Shown: positions 50,529-60,951, counted from the first letter of the stretch. The stretch: 64,000 nt of DNA from Sugiyamaella lignohabitans (GCF_001640025.1 NC_031671.1:1178001-1242000); one strand, 5' to 3'. Numbers and translations are program-made. Notes: generated by a model from the letters alone, not told the origin.

Positions 50529-52093
50529 CTTATCGATACCAGCAGTACCTTACAATAATAGACGACACTGGCGAAGAGCTCCGCTCGAGATAACACCAAC
50601 CTGTTATCAGCTGTTATCAGTAGATAGCACTTAATATGTCTAACAAGAGATTAGGACCGACGCTAGAATCACTGACTGAACAACAACTGAAACCACTGAT
50701 CCAGACAATGATCCTATCAATCTATCAACAACACAAAACAAAAAAAACTCGAGAATTCCAACTGAAATACTGATACTGTCAATCGAACCAAATCGTTCTT
50801 TGACCAATTGGAATCAATCAGATCACTTGACTAGAGCTAGTGCGAGCGCTTAAATATATATTTATTTATCAGAGCACAGGATAATAAAAACCTCTGTAAA
50901 CTCGATAAACCAACAGCACCGTCCAGTGAATAACAAACTCAAACAAATAACAATGAAAAATAGGGACCGGAATCTAACCCACCCCACAAATTCTATCAGA
51001 AAGTCAAGTATGTTACGGCCCGTGCCAGATACTTTTTTCTATATTTTTTATTTTTTTGATGTTCTGATTTAAAAGTTTCCCATGCAAAGCCCACAAACCT
51101 AATCTGCACGGTCAGCAGTCTCCAGCTGGCACGGGAATTCTCCTCCCTTTGCCGTGCCTGTGCCTGTGCCTCTCATTCTCCCTCTCTTCTCCTGGGCTCT
51201 GCTGCAGCTGCTGCCATTGCCTGACCGCCATCAGGCAACAGCTAACGCATGCGCTGCGTTCTGAATCTGAGTCCCAACGGCGATCGGCGCTCCATTCCAG
51301 CCCCGGACTCGTGACCCTGGTCCAGGCACTGATCCACCTCTCCTACCCTTCACAGCACCAAAAAACACTCCTTTAACCCCCAAAACCACCCAATTGTCCT
51401 CTGTTCACTAATCCATCTCACACGCCCCAAAAAAGCCCCGAATTATTAGCACCAGACCCCGATCAAACCCCACCCCCAACTGCAAACCGACCCCAGTCAG
51501 ATCAGGTGGCCGGCATCGGGCCCACTGATCGCTCCCCTGTGTCCATGCAGCTGACTGGGGGCCACTTTTAAGCTTTCCGCCAGTAGCCATTACCCCGCAA
51601 AACCCCGAGTCAACCCCCCAGACTCGGCGTCTGGGTTGGGGGCCGTGCCTCCGGCGGCTGGGGCTCCGCCCCAGACCCCGCTGCTCCTCTCGCTCCGCTC
51701 GAGTCGGCACCACCACGGGGGTTTCTCCGGGGGATGGGTTGGCCTCCGGCCGGGCTGGGGCTCCGCCCCAGACCCCGTAGCTCCTGCTTCGCAGGAGATG
51801 GCCGGGACCGTCGACGCAACGACTCGAGCGCAGCGAGAGGAGCAGCGGGGTCTGGGGCGGAGCCCCAGCCGCCGGAGGCACACTCCCACCCCCAACCCAG
51901 GACCCTAGATAAGAACGGACCCTGCGTCGCCCGTTGGAGGGCGAGAACCCTTGCCCCGGTGATTTGAGACAGGGTATGGCTGACATGTGGATCAGAAATT
52001 AATTAAGCATTAAATTAGCGATATTGTCAGACAGTGAGCAGTGCAACACGTTTTAGTGGGTTAGAGTCATCCGGTCGAATTCGAATTAAAACA
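50529..52093. other. intergenic, divergent LRR gene / CPD1
   Basis: About 1.6 kb. The LRR-proximal part is CA/A-rich leader-like sequence; GC elements lie at 51646-51880. No gene or tRNA seen. Confidence 0.55.
51646..51880. repeat. GC double-hairpin cluster F-F-R
   Basis: F at 51646-51706, a variant F at 51741-51797 (reading GGCCTCCGGCCGGGCTGGGG) and R at 51820-51880. Confidence 0.85.
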
Positions 52094-53325
52094 ATGGGTA
52101 AGTGGAAGTGCGATTGTGAACGGGGGTAGTCGGATGGGAATGGAGTCTTGGTCCGTGGGTTGCTGGGATGTTCCGGCTGCTGCCGGTGGACCTGTTCAGG
52201 CTACAACGGGCCAGATGTCGGCGGGACTGCAACTGAGAGGTAATTGAGGTAGTTAACTGGTTTCATTGATTGATTATTCTTGCTTTTCCATGTTCCAGAT
52301 CCCTGATTCGGGATGCTAGCAGCCTGTCAAAATATCAGATCATTTCAGCCAGTCAGCGGGAATTGGGGAGAGGCCATTGGACGAGCAATCAGGGTCCTAA
52401 GGACTCGACCCGGACTTTGTTGTACTATTTTTGATCCAGGCTGTATTAGCAGCTCTGTTTCGATTTGAATGAGATCTCCTGCTAATGATAAGGTCATTCG
52501 ATCATGGAAATATATCTCACTTCGAGTAAAGAGAGGAGCAGCAGAGTCTGGGGAAGGGACGGAAGAAGATGGAGAGATATGACATTGTAGCTACAAAATA
52601 GACCCTCGAAGACGGTAGAAATTGTAGTACGACTACAGAAACTAACCATTGTGGCTGCTTCTACGAAAGTGGCTGATCCAGGTGTTTCATTATGGTTAAT
52701 GCCCAAAAAAGGGTCTCCTTTGTACGATGCGCTGAAAGCGACAATTGACAGTCTGAAGACGCTGTTTGACGACGGGGTCATATTTCTTCCACATCTCACA
52801 ATCACCTCGGATATCCACTGTCACAACCAGGCTCAAGTCGATAGCATTCTCGACACGGCATTGGCTGCGTCGAAAGCAGTCCCCCAGATCCCGGTGATCG
52901 TAGATGGACTGGTCTATGGCAGTCTATATTTCAAAAAAGTGTTCTTATCAGTGGTACCAGCACCAGAACTGGTGTCTCTGGCCAGGATATGCCGCGAGGA
53001 GTTTGTCACTGCTCCAATGATTGCATCTTCAGAAAAAAACTACTCAGCCCTTTCGCAAGAAGAACGGGATTCTCTAAGTAAACAAGCGGCTCAAATTGCC
53101 AACGACTGGGCCCGAGACGAATACAAACCACACGTCAGTCTCGCGTACTCGAACATGTACCCCGTGGATGAGGCTCTTCAGGGAACGATAGACATGCGAC
53201 TCACCGACACCTTCGGCGAGCATTACGCTACCCGCGGCATTGGCTGGACCGGCGGCCGGCTCGCTCTCGTTCGCTGCGAGGGCAATGTCGAGGACTGGGT
53301 GGTTCTAGGGCACCGCGATATCTGA
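52094..53325 (+). CDS. CPD1: cyclic phosphodiesterase CPD1, 2 exons with a 4-nt first coding exon
   Basis: The first coding exon is ATGG at 52094-52097, followed directly by donor GTAAGT. The 584-nt intron ends ACTAAC...ATCCAG at 52681, and exon 2 is 52682-53325. The result is 215 aa beginning MGVSLWLMPKKGS, which matches the start of yeast Cpd1 (MAIALWYCPPQGS). The two 2H-phosphoesterase motifs are H39-L-T41 in LPHLTITS and H152-V-S154 in KPHVSLAYS. Cpd1 hydrolyses ADP-ribose 1'',2''-cyclic phosphate to the 1''-phosphate in the tRNA-splicing by-product pathway. A start at the in-frame GTG 52651 would be non-standard and does not fit the family N-terminus. Interestingly an intron-bearing tRNA gene follows. 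Confidence 0.85.
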
Positions 53326-53344
53326 TCTTGGGGAGGGGGGTCGG

Positions 53345-53603
53345 TGCCTCCGGCGGCTGGGGCTCCGCCCCAGACCCCGCTGTGCTCGCTTCGCGAGCGG
53401 TGTGGGCTCGCCGCGGGCTATTTGCTTCTTTTTCTAGGGTGTGGCTTTTAATTTATTGTGATGAATTAGACTTATCGGCGGGGTTGGGCCGGTACGTCGC
53501 CCGGGAGTGGCCAGTGGCGAAATTCGGCTCCTCCACGGTCCTAGCAATCTCCTGCGAAGCAGGAGCCACGGGGTCTGGGGCGGAGCCCCAGCCGCCGGAG
53601 GCA
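53345..53603. repeat. GC double-hairpin pair
   Basis: F at 53345-53398 with the GCTCGC/GCGAGC tip, 19 nt after the CPD1 stop. R is at 53549-53603 with the CTCCTGC/GCAGGAG tip. Confidence 0.85.
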
Positions 53604-53699
53604 AGGGCCCCAAACTGTAGAAATAGGTCCAAGAGAAGAGAAGGTTGCGGGGTAGACACCTGGGCTGTATAGGACATGCGAAGTTTTTGTTCATAATTA

Positions 53700-53785
53700 C
53701 TCCCGGTAGCTTAGCTGGTTTAAAGCGCAAGACTGTAATAGTTCAAGTTATCTTGAGATCGGGCGTTCGACTCGCCCCCGGGAGA
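53700..53785 (+). tRNA. tRNA-Tyr (GUA) with 11-nt intron
   Basis: The acceptor stem CTCCCGG pairs with CCGGGAG, and the discriminator is A. The anticodon stem CAAGA/TCTTG encloses CTGTAA, so the anticodon is GTA (Tyr). An 11-nt intron lies at 53739-53749, in the standard place after nucleotide 37. The T-loop/B-box GGGCGTTCGACTCGCCC is perfect. A T6 run right after the gene (53786-53791) is the Pol III terminator. Very close to the S. cerevisiae tRNA-Tyr sequence. Confidence 0.95.
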
Positions 53786-53791
53786 TTTTTT
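53786..53791 (+). terminator. RNA polymerase III terminator of tRNA-Tyr
   Basis: Six T residues directly following the discriminator base of the tRNA. Confidence 0.8.
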
Positions 53792-54890
53792 TGAGCTTTA
53801 TTTTATTTTTTGTTTTGGTTTTTTAGAGGGGCTGTGAGGTTAGTTGGGCTACAAGGGCAGTGCTGATTTCGTGTTGAATTATTTAGTTTTGGGTTGAAGT
53901 TTACCTGGTTTGTGTGCAGTTTGGGCGTATTTCGTCGGTTGTTGAGTGATGCAGCCTGCTTGCAGGGCCGGTTGCAGATTTGCAGGGGTGGATTGAGCGA
54001 GTGAGGGCGTGACAGAATGGGTTTCATTGCCTTGGTTCGTGTGAATGTCGAGTTTTTTCTGCTGAATTTGTCAATGCTGGTGGCTGAAGCACTGTTATAA
54101 GATCCAATCAGGACCCATATCCGTTGCTGAGGCTGGAAAGAGGCTAATTTAGCCACCCCCACGAACTACCCTGAACGTAGCATGTCTCGTTTAGTACGTG
54201 CTATCGCTGATAGATTGCGGAATCTCTCTGCAGTCTTTAATCTTGGCTACATCTCACTGGAAACGAGTACCCTAGCCCGCCGCCAATCTAATCAGCGGCC
54301 TCCGATAATCTGCATGCGATAGTCCAGTGGATTACTGTTTGTGGATATCGTTTAATAGATAATAAGAACATATGGTTTGCCATTTTTTAAAAAACTTATA
54401 TTGAGAATCTTCAGCTTTTTTCTCTGAGTTTTTGCTTGTGGTATTATCAACAGACTCGTTTGTATTTCAATCCAAATATTTTGGCAGTGAACAAACTCAG
54501 GTCAAATCCATTGGTGTTTTAGATTGTCGGCAGATACTTCCGAAATATTAAATATTTTTTTCTTTTTACACTGACATAAGTTGAAGCCTGGGAATTACAT
54601 TTGCATTTGAAATTCACGGTATTCGTATTTTCATTGAAAAAAGAATACTGATCCATTCGAGTACATTTTTTGAGCGTTGAGTAGTTTTCACATTCTAAAT
54701 ATCAACAGAACAGTCCAGCTGAGAAGCTCTTGATTATTTTTTGGCAGAGGGTTCGTAATCTTCCGTGTTGATCCGGACTAGTTAGTTTGCTCGACTGGGT
54801 TTCAGAGTGATACCTGGAATATAAAAGGACACAAAAAAAGAACATAAAAGGAAGATAAAAGGCATAGAAATTAACTGGATTTCGCTGAAT
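53792..54890. other. intergenic before the MFS gene
   Basis: 1.1 kb, AT-rich, no GC elements. One 46-codon frame at 54181-54321 (MSRLVRAIADRLRNLS...) is not convincing. Promoter of the transporter expected here. Confidence 0.5.
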
Positions 54891-56750
54891 ATGACAAGAC
54901 CAAACCCAGATTTAAAACCTCTGGAACGTGCCAGTGTGGTGTCTTTGGCAGATGGTCCTGATAATGTCTCATCTACAGATCCCAATTTAATATCAGCTAG
55001 ATCCACGCCTCCTGCCTCACCACTACTGGGCCCATCTTCTGGTACACCTACGACACCAACACGATGGAAACGCAAATCTTCTCGTCAAAATATTGCTAAA
55101 GAAGAAGAGGAAGACGACTTAAACGAAGAACCGTCTTACTGGACTCTGCCCCGTCGAGATCAGATTTTTTTTCTTATCATTTGTCGTTTCACCGAACCAT
55201 TGGCATATGCATCCATTTCTCCTTATATTTATTACATGATCAGGGACTTTGGTTATACTGATCCTTCAAAAATTTCCGCTCTTGTCACATTAGTCACAAC
55301 CTCGTTCTCATTAGGCCAGGCTCTAACTGCTGTTTGGTGGGGTCGTTTCGCTGACAGATATGGCCGAAAACCTGCTCTGTTGTTGGGACTTATTGGTACT
55401 GCTATTTCGGTTATGGTTTTTGGTACCTCGACCAGTATTTTCTGGGCCATGCTAGGCCGTTGTATGTCTGGTCTGTTAAATGGTAACATTGGTGTTATGA
55501 GAACAATGGTGGCAGAGTTCGTGGGTAACAAGAAACAATATCAAACTAGAGCTTTCGCAATCCTGCCTATTACCATGAATGTCGGTACTGTTGTAGGACC
55601 CATGATTGGCGGTCTTTTGGCCGACCCAGCCAATAATTACCCTTGGTTGTTTGGAGACTCTGAATTTTTGAAAAAGTACCCTTATATCCTTCCAAACTTG
55701 TTCCCTATTCCATTCATAATTGCGGGTTTGATTTGCACTTTTCTTTTTATTGAAGAGACGTTAGACAGCCCTGGTGCTTTATTGCCAAAATCTCAAGATT
55801 ACGGATTGAAGCTTGGGCTTCGACTCAAGGCTTGGACTAGAAGGTCCAGTGTTCAAACTGAGTCTCATGGTTATGAAGTTGTGCCAAACGAAACCTTAGA
55901 ATCTGAGGACGAAGTCAGTTTATCTGATTTAGAGGAGGATGAGGAGTTCGATGAATCCATTGCCGAGAGCTCATCCAGCCCAGAATCCACTAGCAACCAA
56001 TCCATTAACAAGAACAGACCAGAAAACACTACTGAAGGAGAGGCTCCCAAGGAAGAGCCAGTCGACCGAAGTTTAAAGGCTATTTTAACAAGACCCGTCA
56101 AGGTCACTCTCGTGGCATATATCATTCTGATGCTTCATGCCCCATCCTTTATGCAACTTTTACCTCTCTTTTTATCGACACCAAGAATGGACGATGGTGA
56201 CCATCACACGAACCCATTCATCTTTAACGGTGGTCTCGGTTTGAAAACGTCTGAAATCGGTGTTGTAATTTCAATTCTTGGTGGAGTTGGAGTTGCTATT
56301 CAGCTTCTAATCTACCCCCGACTTGCCAACTATCTTGGTAACGCCAAACTTCACAAAACAGCGCTCCTTCTGTTTCCTCCATGTTATTTCCTTATTCCAT
56401 ACCTCTCGTTTGTTCCAGCAAGCCCCGAATATCTCAGCATGCTCTGCACAGTACCTCTGGCAGCTCTTGTCATTCTCGGCCGTACATTTGCTGTCCCACC
56501 TATGACCGTCCTAATCACCAATGCCTCGCCATCTCGTAAAGTTCTAGGTACAGTACACGGTGTTACTCACTCGGTTACTAGTATTGCACGATGCGTTGGA
56601 CCCTTCGTACTCGGTAATTTGTACTCGCTGGGTGTCAAAGTGAACATGATTTCTCTTGCCTGGTGGACCATGGCCGCCATCGTCGTTGTAGAGAACTTTG
56701 TGGCAGCCAATCTCGAGGAATGGGGTCAAGACGAGCCGCTGGGAGCATAA
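54891..56750 (+). CDS. major facilitator superfamily transporter, YCR023C/ZIFL-like
   Basis: 619 aa. The hydrophilic N-terminus (about 1-90) is Ser/Thr/Pro rich with an acidic EEEEDDLNEE. The first bundle starts RRDQIFFLIICRFTEPLAYA, and the loop 2-3 MFS signature is WWGRFADRYGRKPALLLG. The second conserved motif is GRCMSGLLNGNIGVMRTMVAEF and GPMIGGLLADP ends the first half. A long acidic cytosolic loop (about 325-385) separates the two six-helix bundles. The pattern fits the fungal YCR023C group, related to plant ZIFL carriers, for which vacuolar localisation is known in yeast but the substrate is not. No introns. Confidence 0.85.
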   Translation: MTRPNPDLKPLERASVVSLADGPDNVSSTDPNLISARSTPPASPLLGPSSGTPTTPTRWKRKSSRQNIAKEEEEDDLNEEPSYWTLPRRDQIFFLIICRFTEPLAYASISPYIYYMIRDFGYTDPSKISALVTLVTTSFSLGQALTAVWWGRFADRYGRKPALLLGLIGTAISVMVFGTSTSIFWAMLGRCMSGLLNGNIGVMRTMVAEFVGNKKQYQTRAFAILPITMNVGTVVGPMIGGLLADPANNYPWLFGDSEFLKKYPYILPNLFPIPFIIAGLICTFLFIEETLDSPGALLPKSQDYGLKLGLRLKAWTRRSSVQTESHGYEVVPNETLESEDEVSLSDLEEDEEFDESIAESSSSPESTSNQSINKNRPENTTEGEAPKEEPVDRSLKAILTRPVKVTLVAYIILMLHAPSFMQLLPLFLSTPRMDDGDHHTNPFIFNGGLGLKTSEIGVVISILGGVGVAIQLLIYPRLANYLGNAKLHKTALLLFPPCYFLIPYLSFVPASPEYLSMLCTVPLAALVILGRTFAVPPMTVLITNASPSRKVLGTVHGVTHSVTSIARCVGPFVLGNLYSLGVKVNMISLAWWTMAAIVVVENFVAANLEEWGQDEPLGA

Positions 56751-56774
56751 ATTGCATGCCGGATCCCGTAGCAT

Positions 56775-56829
56775 CTCCTGCGAAGCAGGAGCAACGGGGT
56801 CTGGGGCGCAGCCCCAGCCGCCGGAGGCA
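56775..56829. repeat. GC double-hairpin element, single R
   Basis: R copy 24 nt after the MFS stop. Its orientation relative to the gene is opposite to most other 3'-flanking copies. Confidence 0.85.
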
Positions 56830-56946
56830 TGCTCACCCCGTCGTAGATTATTGTTTTGCATTTACATTTTGTTATAGACTTATGCATATTATATTATATA
56901 TATTTTCATTACCCATCTCTACTAGTAGTCCATTATGATGCTTGGT

Positions 56947-57870
56947 TCACATGCTCCGTAACGAGAGCAGAGGTGAGTCTTTGCCAAAAACTTCTTTGAA
57001 TTGGATATTTAGATCGGCTTTCTTGTTCCTCTCTTCAGGCAGTTTACCCAGTTCATGCAGTGCTCTCAAAATCTCTTCGTCGCCAAACTGGCCTTTCTGT
57101 CTATGGGGCATAGCAGGTTGCTGGTCGTATCCAATAATGGCAGTATCCACGAGAATATTGGCTGTAAGTCCCCATACAGATAACCAACCCACTTCACCAA
57201 TTGCTTTATGACGACGAATCACCTTGAACCAATGCTGATTCCATGTCAATCCACCCCAGTCTACAGGCTTGCCGGTGTAGTATTTTGGGTTATCATACAG
57301 AAACTTGTTTACTGGGACAGAAAATACCTCCTGAACCTCTGTGCTATCAGAAAATGCGTGGGAGTCTATAATTCCAGGAAGATCTGTCTTATGGTTGAAA
57401 GACGAATAAAAGTCGTGAGGGAAAATTCTATTGTTGTAATGTTCCGAGCAAATGTCATCAATACTAGGAGCATTGATGGGCCGTAAATATGCTATAGACG
57501 GTTGAACAGCAAGAAGATTCCTCGACATATAAGCCGGCAGAGTCGTTAAATAGTCCATTGCGTACCCTTGAGACCGTAAGGCATCGTCATCGGACGTTAA
57601 ACCTATCTCCTCATGGGTTTCTCTTCTCGCAACCTGGTACGTCGTTTCGTTGATATCATCGGCTTTACCACCTGGTAAAGCTGCCTGGCCAGAGAAAGTG
57701 GAAAGGCTACTAGCACGGATCGTGAGAATAGAACCTAAATCTCCACCACTGTTCCTGAAGAGAGTTACTAACACAGCTGCACGTCGGGTATACGGTAAGT
57801 CATCCCAAACCGACGATTTGATCTTGAACGACCTCAATCTTTTTAACGCATCGATAGCCGTCTGTTTCAT
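56947..57870 (-). CDS. PCD1: Nudix CoA/nucleotide diphosphatase, PCD1 type
   Basis: 307 aa, ATG at 57870. The sequence LTIRASSLSTFSGQAALPGG is the CoA-diphosphatase (UPF0035) signature that precedes the Nudix box, here GGKADDINETTYQVARRETH and EEIGL (about 67-91), with the catalytic REXXEE intact. Yeast Pcd1 (340 aa) is a peroxisomal enzyme that cleaves CoA and oxidised CoA, and also 8-oxo-dGTP. The C-terminus ends SLRSM, which is not a clear PTS1 signal, so localisation is open. Convergent with the MFS gene. Confidence 0.85.
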   Translation of the reverse strand: MKQTAIDALKRLRSFKIKSSVWDDLPYTRRAAVLVTLFRNSGGDLGSILTIRASSLSTFSGQAALPGGKADDINETTYQVARRETHEEIGLTSDDDALRSQGYAMDYLTTLPAYMSRNLLAVQPSIAYLRPINAPSIDDICSEHYNNRIFPHDFYSSFNHKTDLPGIIDSHAFSDSTEVQEVFSVPVNKFLYDNPKYYTGKPVDWGGLTWNQHWFKVIRRHKAIGEVGWLSVWGLTANILVDTAIIGYDQQPAMPHRQKGQFGDEEILRALHELGKLPEERNKKADLNIQFKEVFGKDSPLLSLRSM

Positions 57871-59150
57871 GGTCGTCTCTAAAATGGTTTGTGGTATAAC
57901 CGAATTATGACTTGCCGATTTGTAAATATTAATTTTTATTCGAGACTAAAGTATGCTTCCGATGCCGAGCACGAGGTTTAGGTCCGGCCCGATTGGTTAT
58001 GCAGGTCACTTTAATTTCCCTGCATCTGTAGTATGCATTTATTATCTTATTCATTTTTAGTCAGGTAAGTACAGTTTATATCAGTTCTTTCAGAACAGTA
58101 CTAATGGAATGAACGAGTTCAGCTCTGATGTAATCTTTGTGATCCAATATCTAAAGCTTCTATTCGAGCTCTCTTTCGTAGTTTCAAGAGCATTAGTGTA
58201 GTTTTCAATATTTTCATTAGATGCCTATTTTGGCAGTGTTAAGATATGTGATAGCATTAGCTCCCTTAATATTGAGGTTCTGTTTGTTGTGTTATTTGGT
58301 GGTGAGGAGTACACATTTTATTAGAGATAAAAAGAGATTAGGGACCAGATTTGGGACCAGACCTTCCATCGTGAGGATTCGAGTGCCATTGTTCAGAAAG
58401 AATAATCAAGCTATTTCGGCATGTTGATTTAATCATGGCCGGCCATAAACTTTCTAACTGATGGCAGATATTCCTAAAGAAACCGTGAGGTGCTGATAAT
58501 AGTCCTGTTCATGAAGAAGAGCCTAACTAGAATGTATTTTGATTATAAATTCAACTGTTTGCATCTTTTAACAAGTGTTTTTCAATATCAACAGAATCCT
58601 GGTATCTTACATCTAAAATCCGTGGCGAAATAATATTATGTTCATTGATCTGCTGTCATAACTACATCGAGATAGAAAACTACTTATACCCCTGAGCTCA
58701 GCCAAACAAAGTTGCATGCATAACCGTACCTGCAGACCTATTGTCCAAAATCTATAACTTACCCAATACATCAAAAATGTTATAAGTCTTAATCCATCTT
58801 TAAGCAGAATCATCACGTTGTGGATTAGAAAGAGCAAAGATTATATAAGATTTCCTAGAATGTAGCAGAAACAAACTCTGCAACTTTTGACTAGAAATAC
58901 CTCTATCAGCTCTATTTCGATTTCTTTATTATCATTAGAGCTCTTCAGCTTATTTCTGTCAAAAAAAATTTATAATAAGAACAATTCTACCAAATAACGA
59001 AGCACTTGCGACGAGTTTATCTGTTACTTCTGATGATCAGCCCAGACATGTTCGGGATTACCCGGCGATCACCAAATGTCAAAAATCCGGAACGCTCCAC
59101 TCTGCATGTATTTTCATGTCCCAAGTTAAGACAAGACCATTGAAGAGCTA
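57871..59150. promoter_or_regulatory. divergent upstream region PCD1 / Mmc1-like
   Basis: 1.3 kb, AT-rich. A 68-codon plus-strand frame at 58221-58427 has a hydrophobic start but no other support. No tRNA or GC elements. Confidence 0.45.
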
Positions 59151-60761
59151 ATGACTAGATATAGGGCACTGAGTTTAGTCAAAGGGGTTTCCCGGAGCAC
59201 CCATGCTCAATTGACCTCTCCAAAGTTTGGCTATAAAAGATACTCTACTAATGTATCAACAGGTACCCCTACGCCTACAAAAGATTCGCTGCACGAAGCG
59301 CTACAGAATTTAAAAACGGTATTTCCGAATCGAAACGAACTGTATTCTCGCATAGATTTAGTGACTTCTTCAAGTCCAGTACCGAAAATTGGCGTGATAC
59401 CTTTCAAATCCGCTCGTGATGATATCAAATCATTGACAGAGTCACTACTGGCAGACCCATTAGCATCAAATCAGGATTGGTTCCAGGCATTTAGAAATAG
59501 ATTATTGAGCAAAGATGTTCTTATCAAGTGGGCACCTGCTTTTGAGTACGTTGGAAATAACAACTCTCTAATTGAGTACCCAGTTCCATTTCGAACTGCT
59601 GATGACAGTACTAGACAGAACACACAGATATTAGAAGTGAATTCGGTTTCCGACTCCATGGAACATCTGAAGGATTGTCATTTGCATATTTTCGTTACCA
59701 CCAGTGTGAAAGACGTACTGGCAATGTCGCCATTACCCAAGACTGATTACCCATCTATTTTGGTTGTAGATGATGCCAGAGCTGTTCGGTTGGATCAAGA
59801 TCAAGAGCCTGCTGGCGCCGCAATATCACAGACAAAGTTTCCTTCGACTGTTTGGGTTTCGTCAAAGATTGCTTTAGAAGCAGTCGACAAGTTGATTGAA
59901 AGCCCTTCAAATTCATCTATATATTTAACGAAATGGAAGGAGAGTCGCATTGCTACCGTGGAGGACATTGTATTCTCTAGCCTACCAGTTCTTAACGGCC
60001 ACCTAGTGGACTCAGTCATAGCAACCTGTCAGTCGATTGTGGAACCTAGTTTAAAGTCACATGCTGAGCAACAAGCAGAGAAAGGAATCAGTGAGACTGT
60101 TCAAATGCGAGAGCAATGGGCTCAACAAGCACACCGTGAGCTTCAAGGTACACTTTCTCAATCTCTAGAAACCATGCAAAGCTCGATTCTGGCATGGTGG
60201 AAGCTATACTACAAAGTTGATGATATTTATGACACAGCATTAACAGTTATTTATCGTCAATTCCTCCCGATCTCCAAGGAAAGACTTGAATACTGTCTGG
60301 GAAGAATTGACCAACAGGCTATTGAGATATATGGAACAGCGCCATCTACCTCACCTCCAACAGAGATTTTCGATGCCCAAAATGCACTTGCTGCGACCGA
60401 AGCTGTCACATTACATGATACGGGATTGAAGCTATTGACAACAACCATTTTCGGTATTCAGCTCCCATTAACGATAATCCCACTTCTGGGTGTATACTTC
60501 TATGACTATTCAATGTACGCCATGGCATCCATAATTGGATTGGGAGTTGTAGTAGGGTTCCGATACCTCCAAAAGGGATGGCTAAAGGCTACTGATCAGT
60601 TCAATCTGGCAGTAAAAGAAAAAGCACGCCTGGTTCTAGCGTCGTCAGAAAGATTGATTTGGTCGTCATACGAAAGCAAGGTTCTTGAGCAGCAGAAGCT
60701 GGCTTCTCACCGCCAGCAGCTCATAGAAAATGTTCGAAGAGCTAAGGGTAATTATAATTAA
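59151..60761 (+). CDS. mitochondrial inner-membrane protein, Mmc1-like
   Basis: 536 aa. The N-terminus MTRYRALSLVKGVSRSTHAQ is basic and continues KFGYKRYSTN, a likely mitochondrial presequence cut near residue 35. The middle is a soluble alpha/beta region with VVDDARAVRLDQ. The conserved C-terminal part starts ILAWWKLYYKVDDIYDTALT and GRIDQQAIE, followed by two membrane segments (about 430-475, FGIQLPLTIIPLLGVYFYDY) and a basic coiled tail. This arrangement recalls fungal Mmc1, a dynamin-like-derived inner-membrane protein without a canonical GTPase motif. I rely on memory of that pattern, so the name is tentative. Confidence 0.5.
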   Translation: MTRYRALSLVKGVSRSTHAQLTSPKFGYKRYSTNVSTGTPTPTKDSLHEALQNLKTVFPNRNELYSRIDLVTSSSPVPKIGVIPFKSARDDIKSLTESLLADPLASNQDWFQAFRNRLLSKDVLIKWAPAFEYVGNNNSLIEYPVPFRTADDSTRQNTQILEVNSVSDSMEHLKDCHLHIFVTTSVKDVLAMSPLPKTDYPSILVVDDARAVRLDQDQEPAGAAISQTKFPSTVWVSSKIALEAVDKLIESPSNSSIYLTKWKESRIATVEDIVFSSLPVLNGHLVDSVIATCQSIVEPSLKSHAEQQAEKGISETVQMREQWAQQAHRELQGTLSQSLETMQSSILAWWKLYYKVDDIYDTALTVIYRQFLPISKERLEYCLGRIDQQAIEIYGTAPSTSPPTEIFDAQNALAATEAVTLHDTGLKLLTTTIFGIQLPLTIIPLLGVYFYDYSMYAMASIIGLGVVVGFRYLQKGWLKATDQFNLAVKEKARLVLASSERLIWSSYESKVLEQQKLASHRQQLIENVRRAKGNYN

Positions 60762-60857
60762 GCATTCATCTCTCACAGATTCGCATGAGCATTTTACTTA
60801 ATAAATATACTAATCTGTTATTCGAACCCCATATCGACGAGATGGTGACCAGGCGGA

Positions 60858-60912
60858 GAAGCTTACGAAGTGAGAGCAATACTGGTCTGGGCGGAGCCCA
60901 GCCGCCGGAGGC
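60858..60912. repeat. degenerate GC double-hairpin element, R
   Basis: Reduced R copy reading GTCTGGGCGGAGCCCAGCC, with the first stem shortened by one pair on each side, which keeps pairing. It ends 39 nt beyond the APM1 stop. Confidence 0.7.
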
Positions 60913-60951
60913 GTACCTGAGAACATGAAAGTTAGTTATATACATAATGCA

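Noticed and set aside
52651..53325. CPD1 starting at 52651
   Set aside because: The codon is GTG and the extra residues do not match the family. The ATGG microexon model restores the expected N-terminus.
23165..53603. CRISPR-like array from regularly repeated GC units
   Set aside because: Spacing is irregular, units are inverted, spacers are not of constant length, there are no cas genes and the host is a eukaryote.
54181..54321. 46-codon frame beginning MSRLVRAIADRLRNLS
   Set aside because: Too short, no splice or family support, and composition not distinct from chance.
58221..58427. 68-codon frame with hydrophobic N-terminus
   Set aside because: Only a weak membrane-like stretch, no homology recognised, and it lies in the divergent promoter region.
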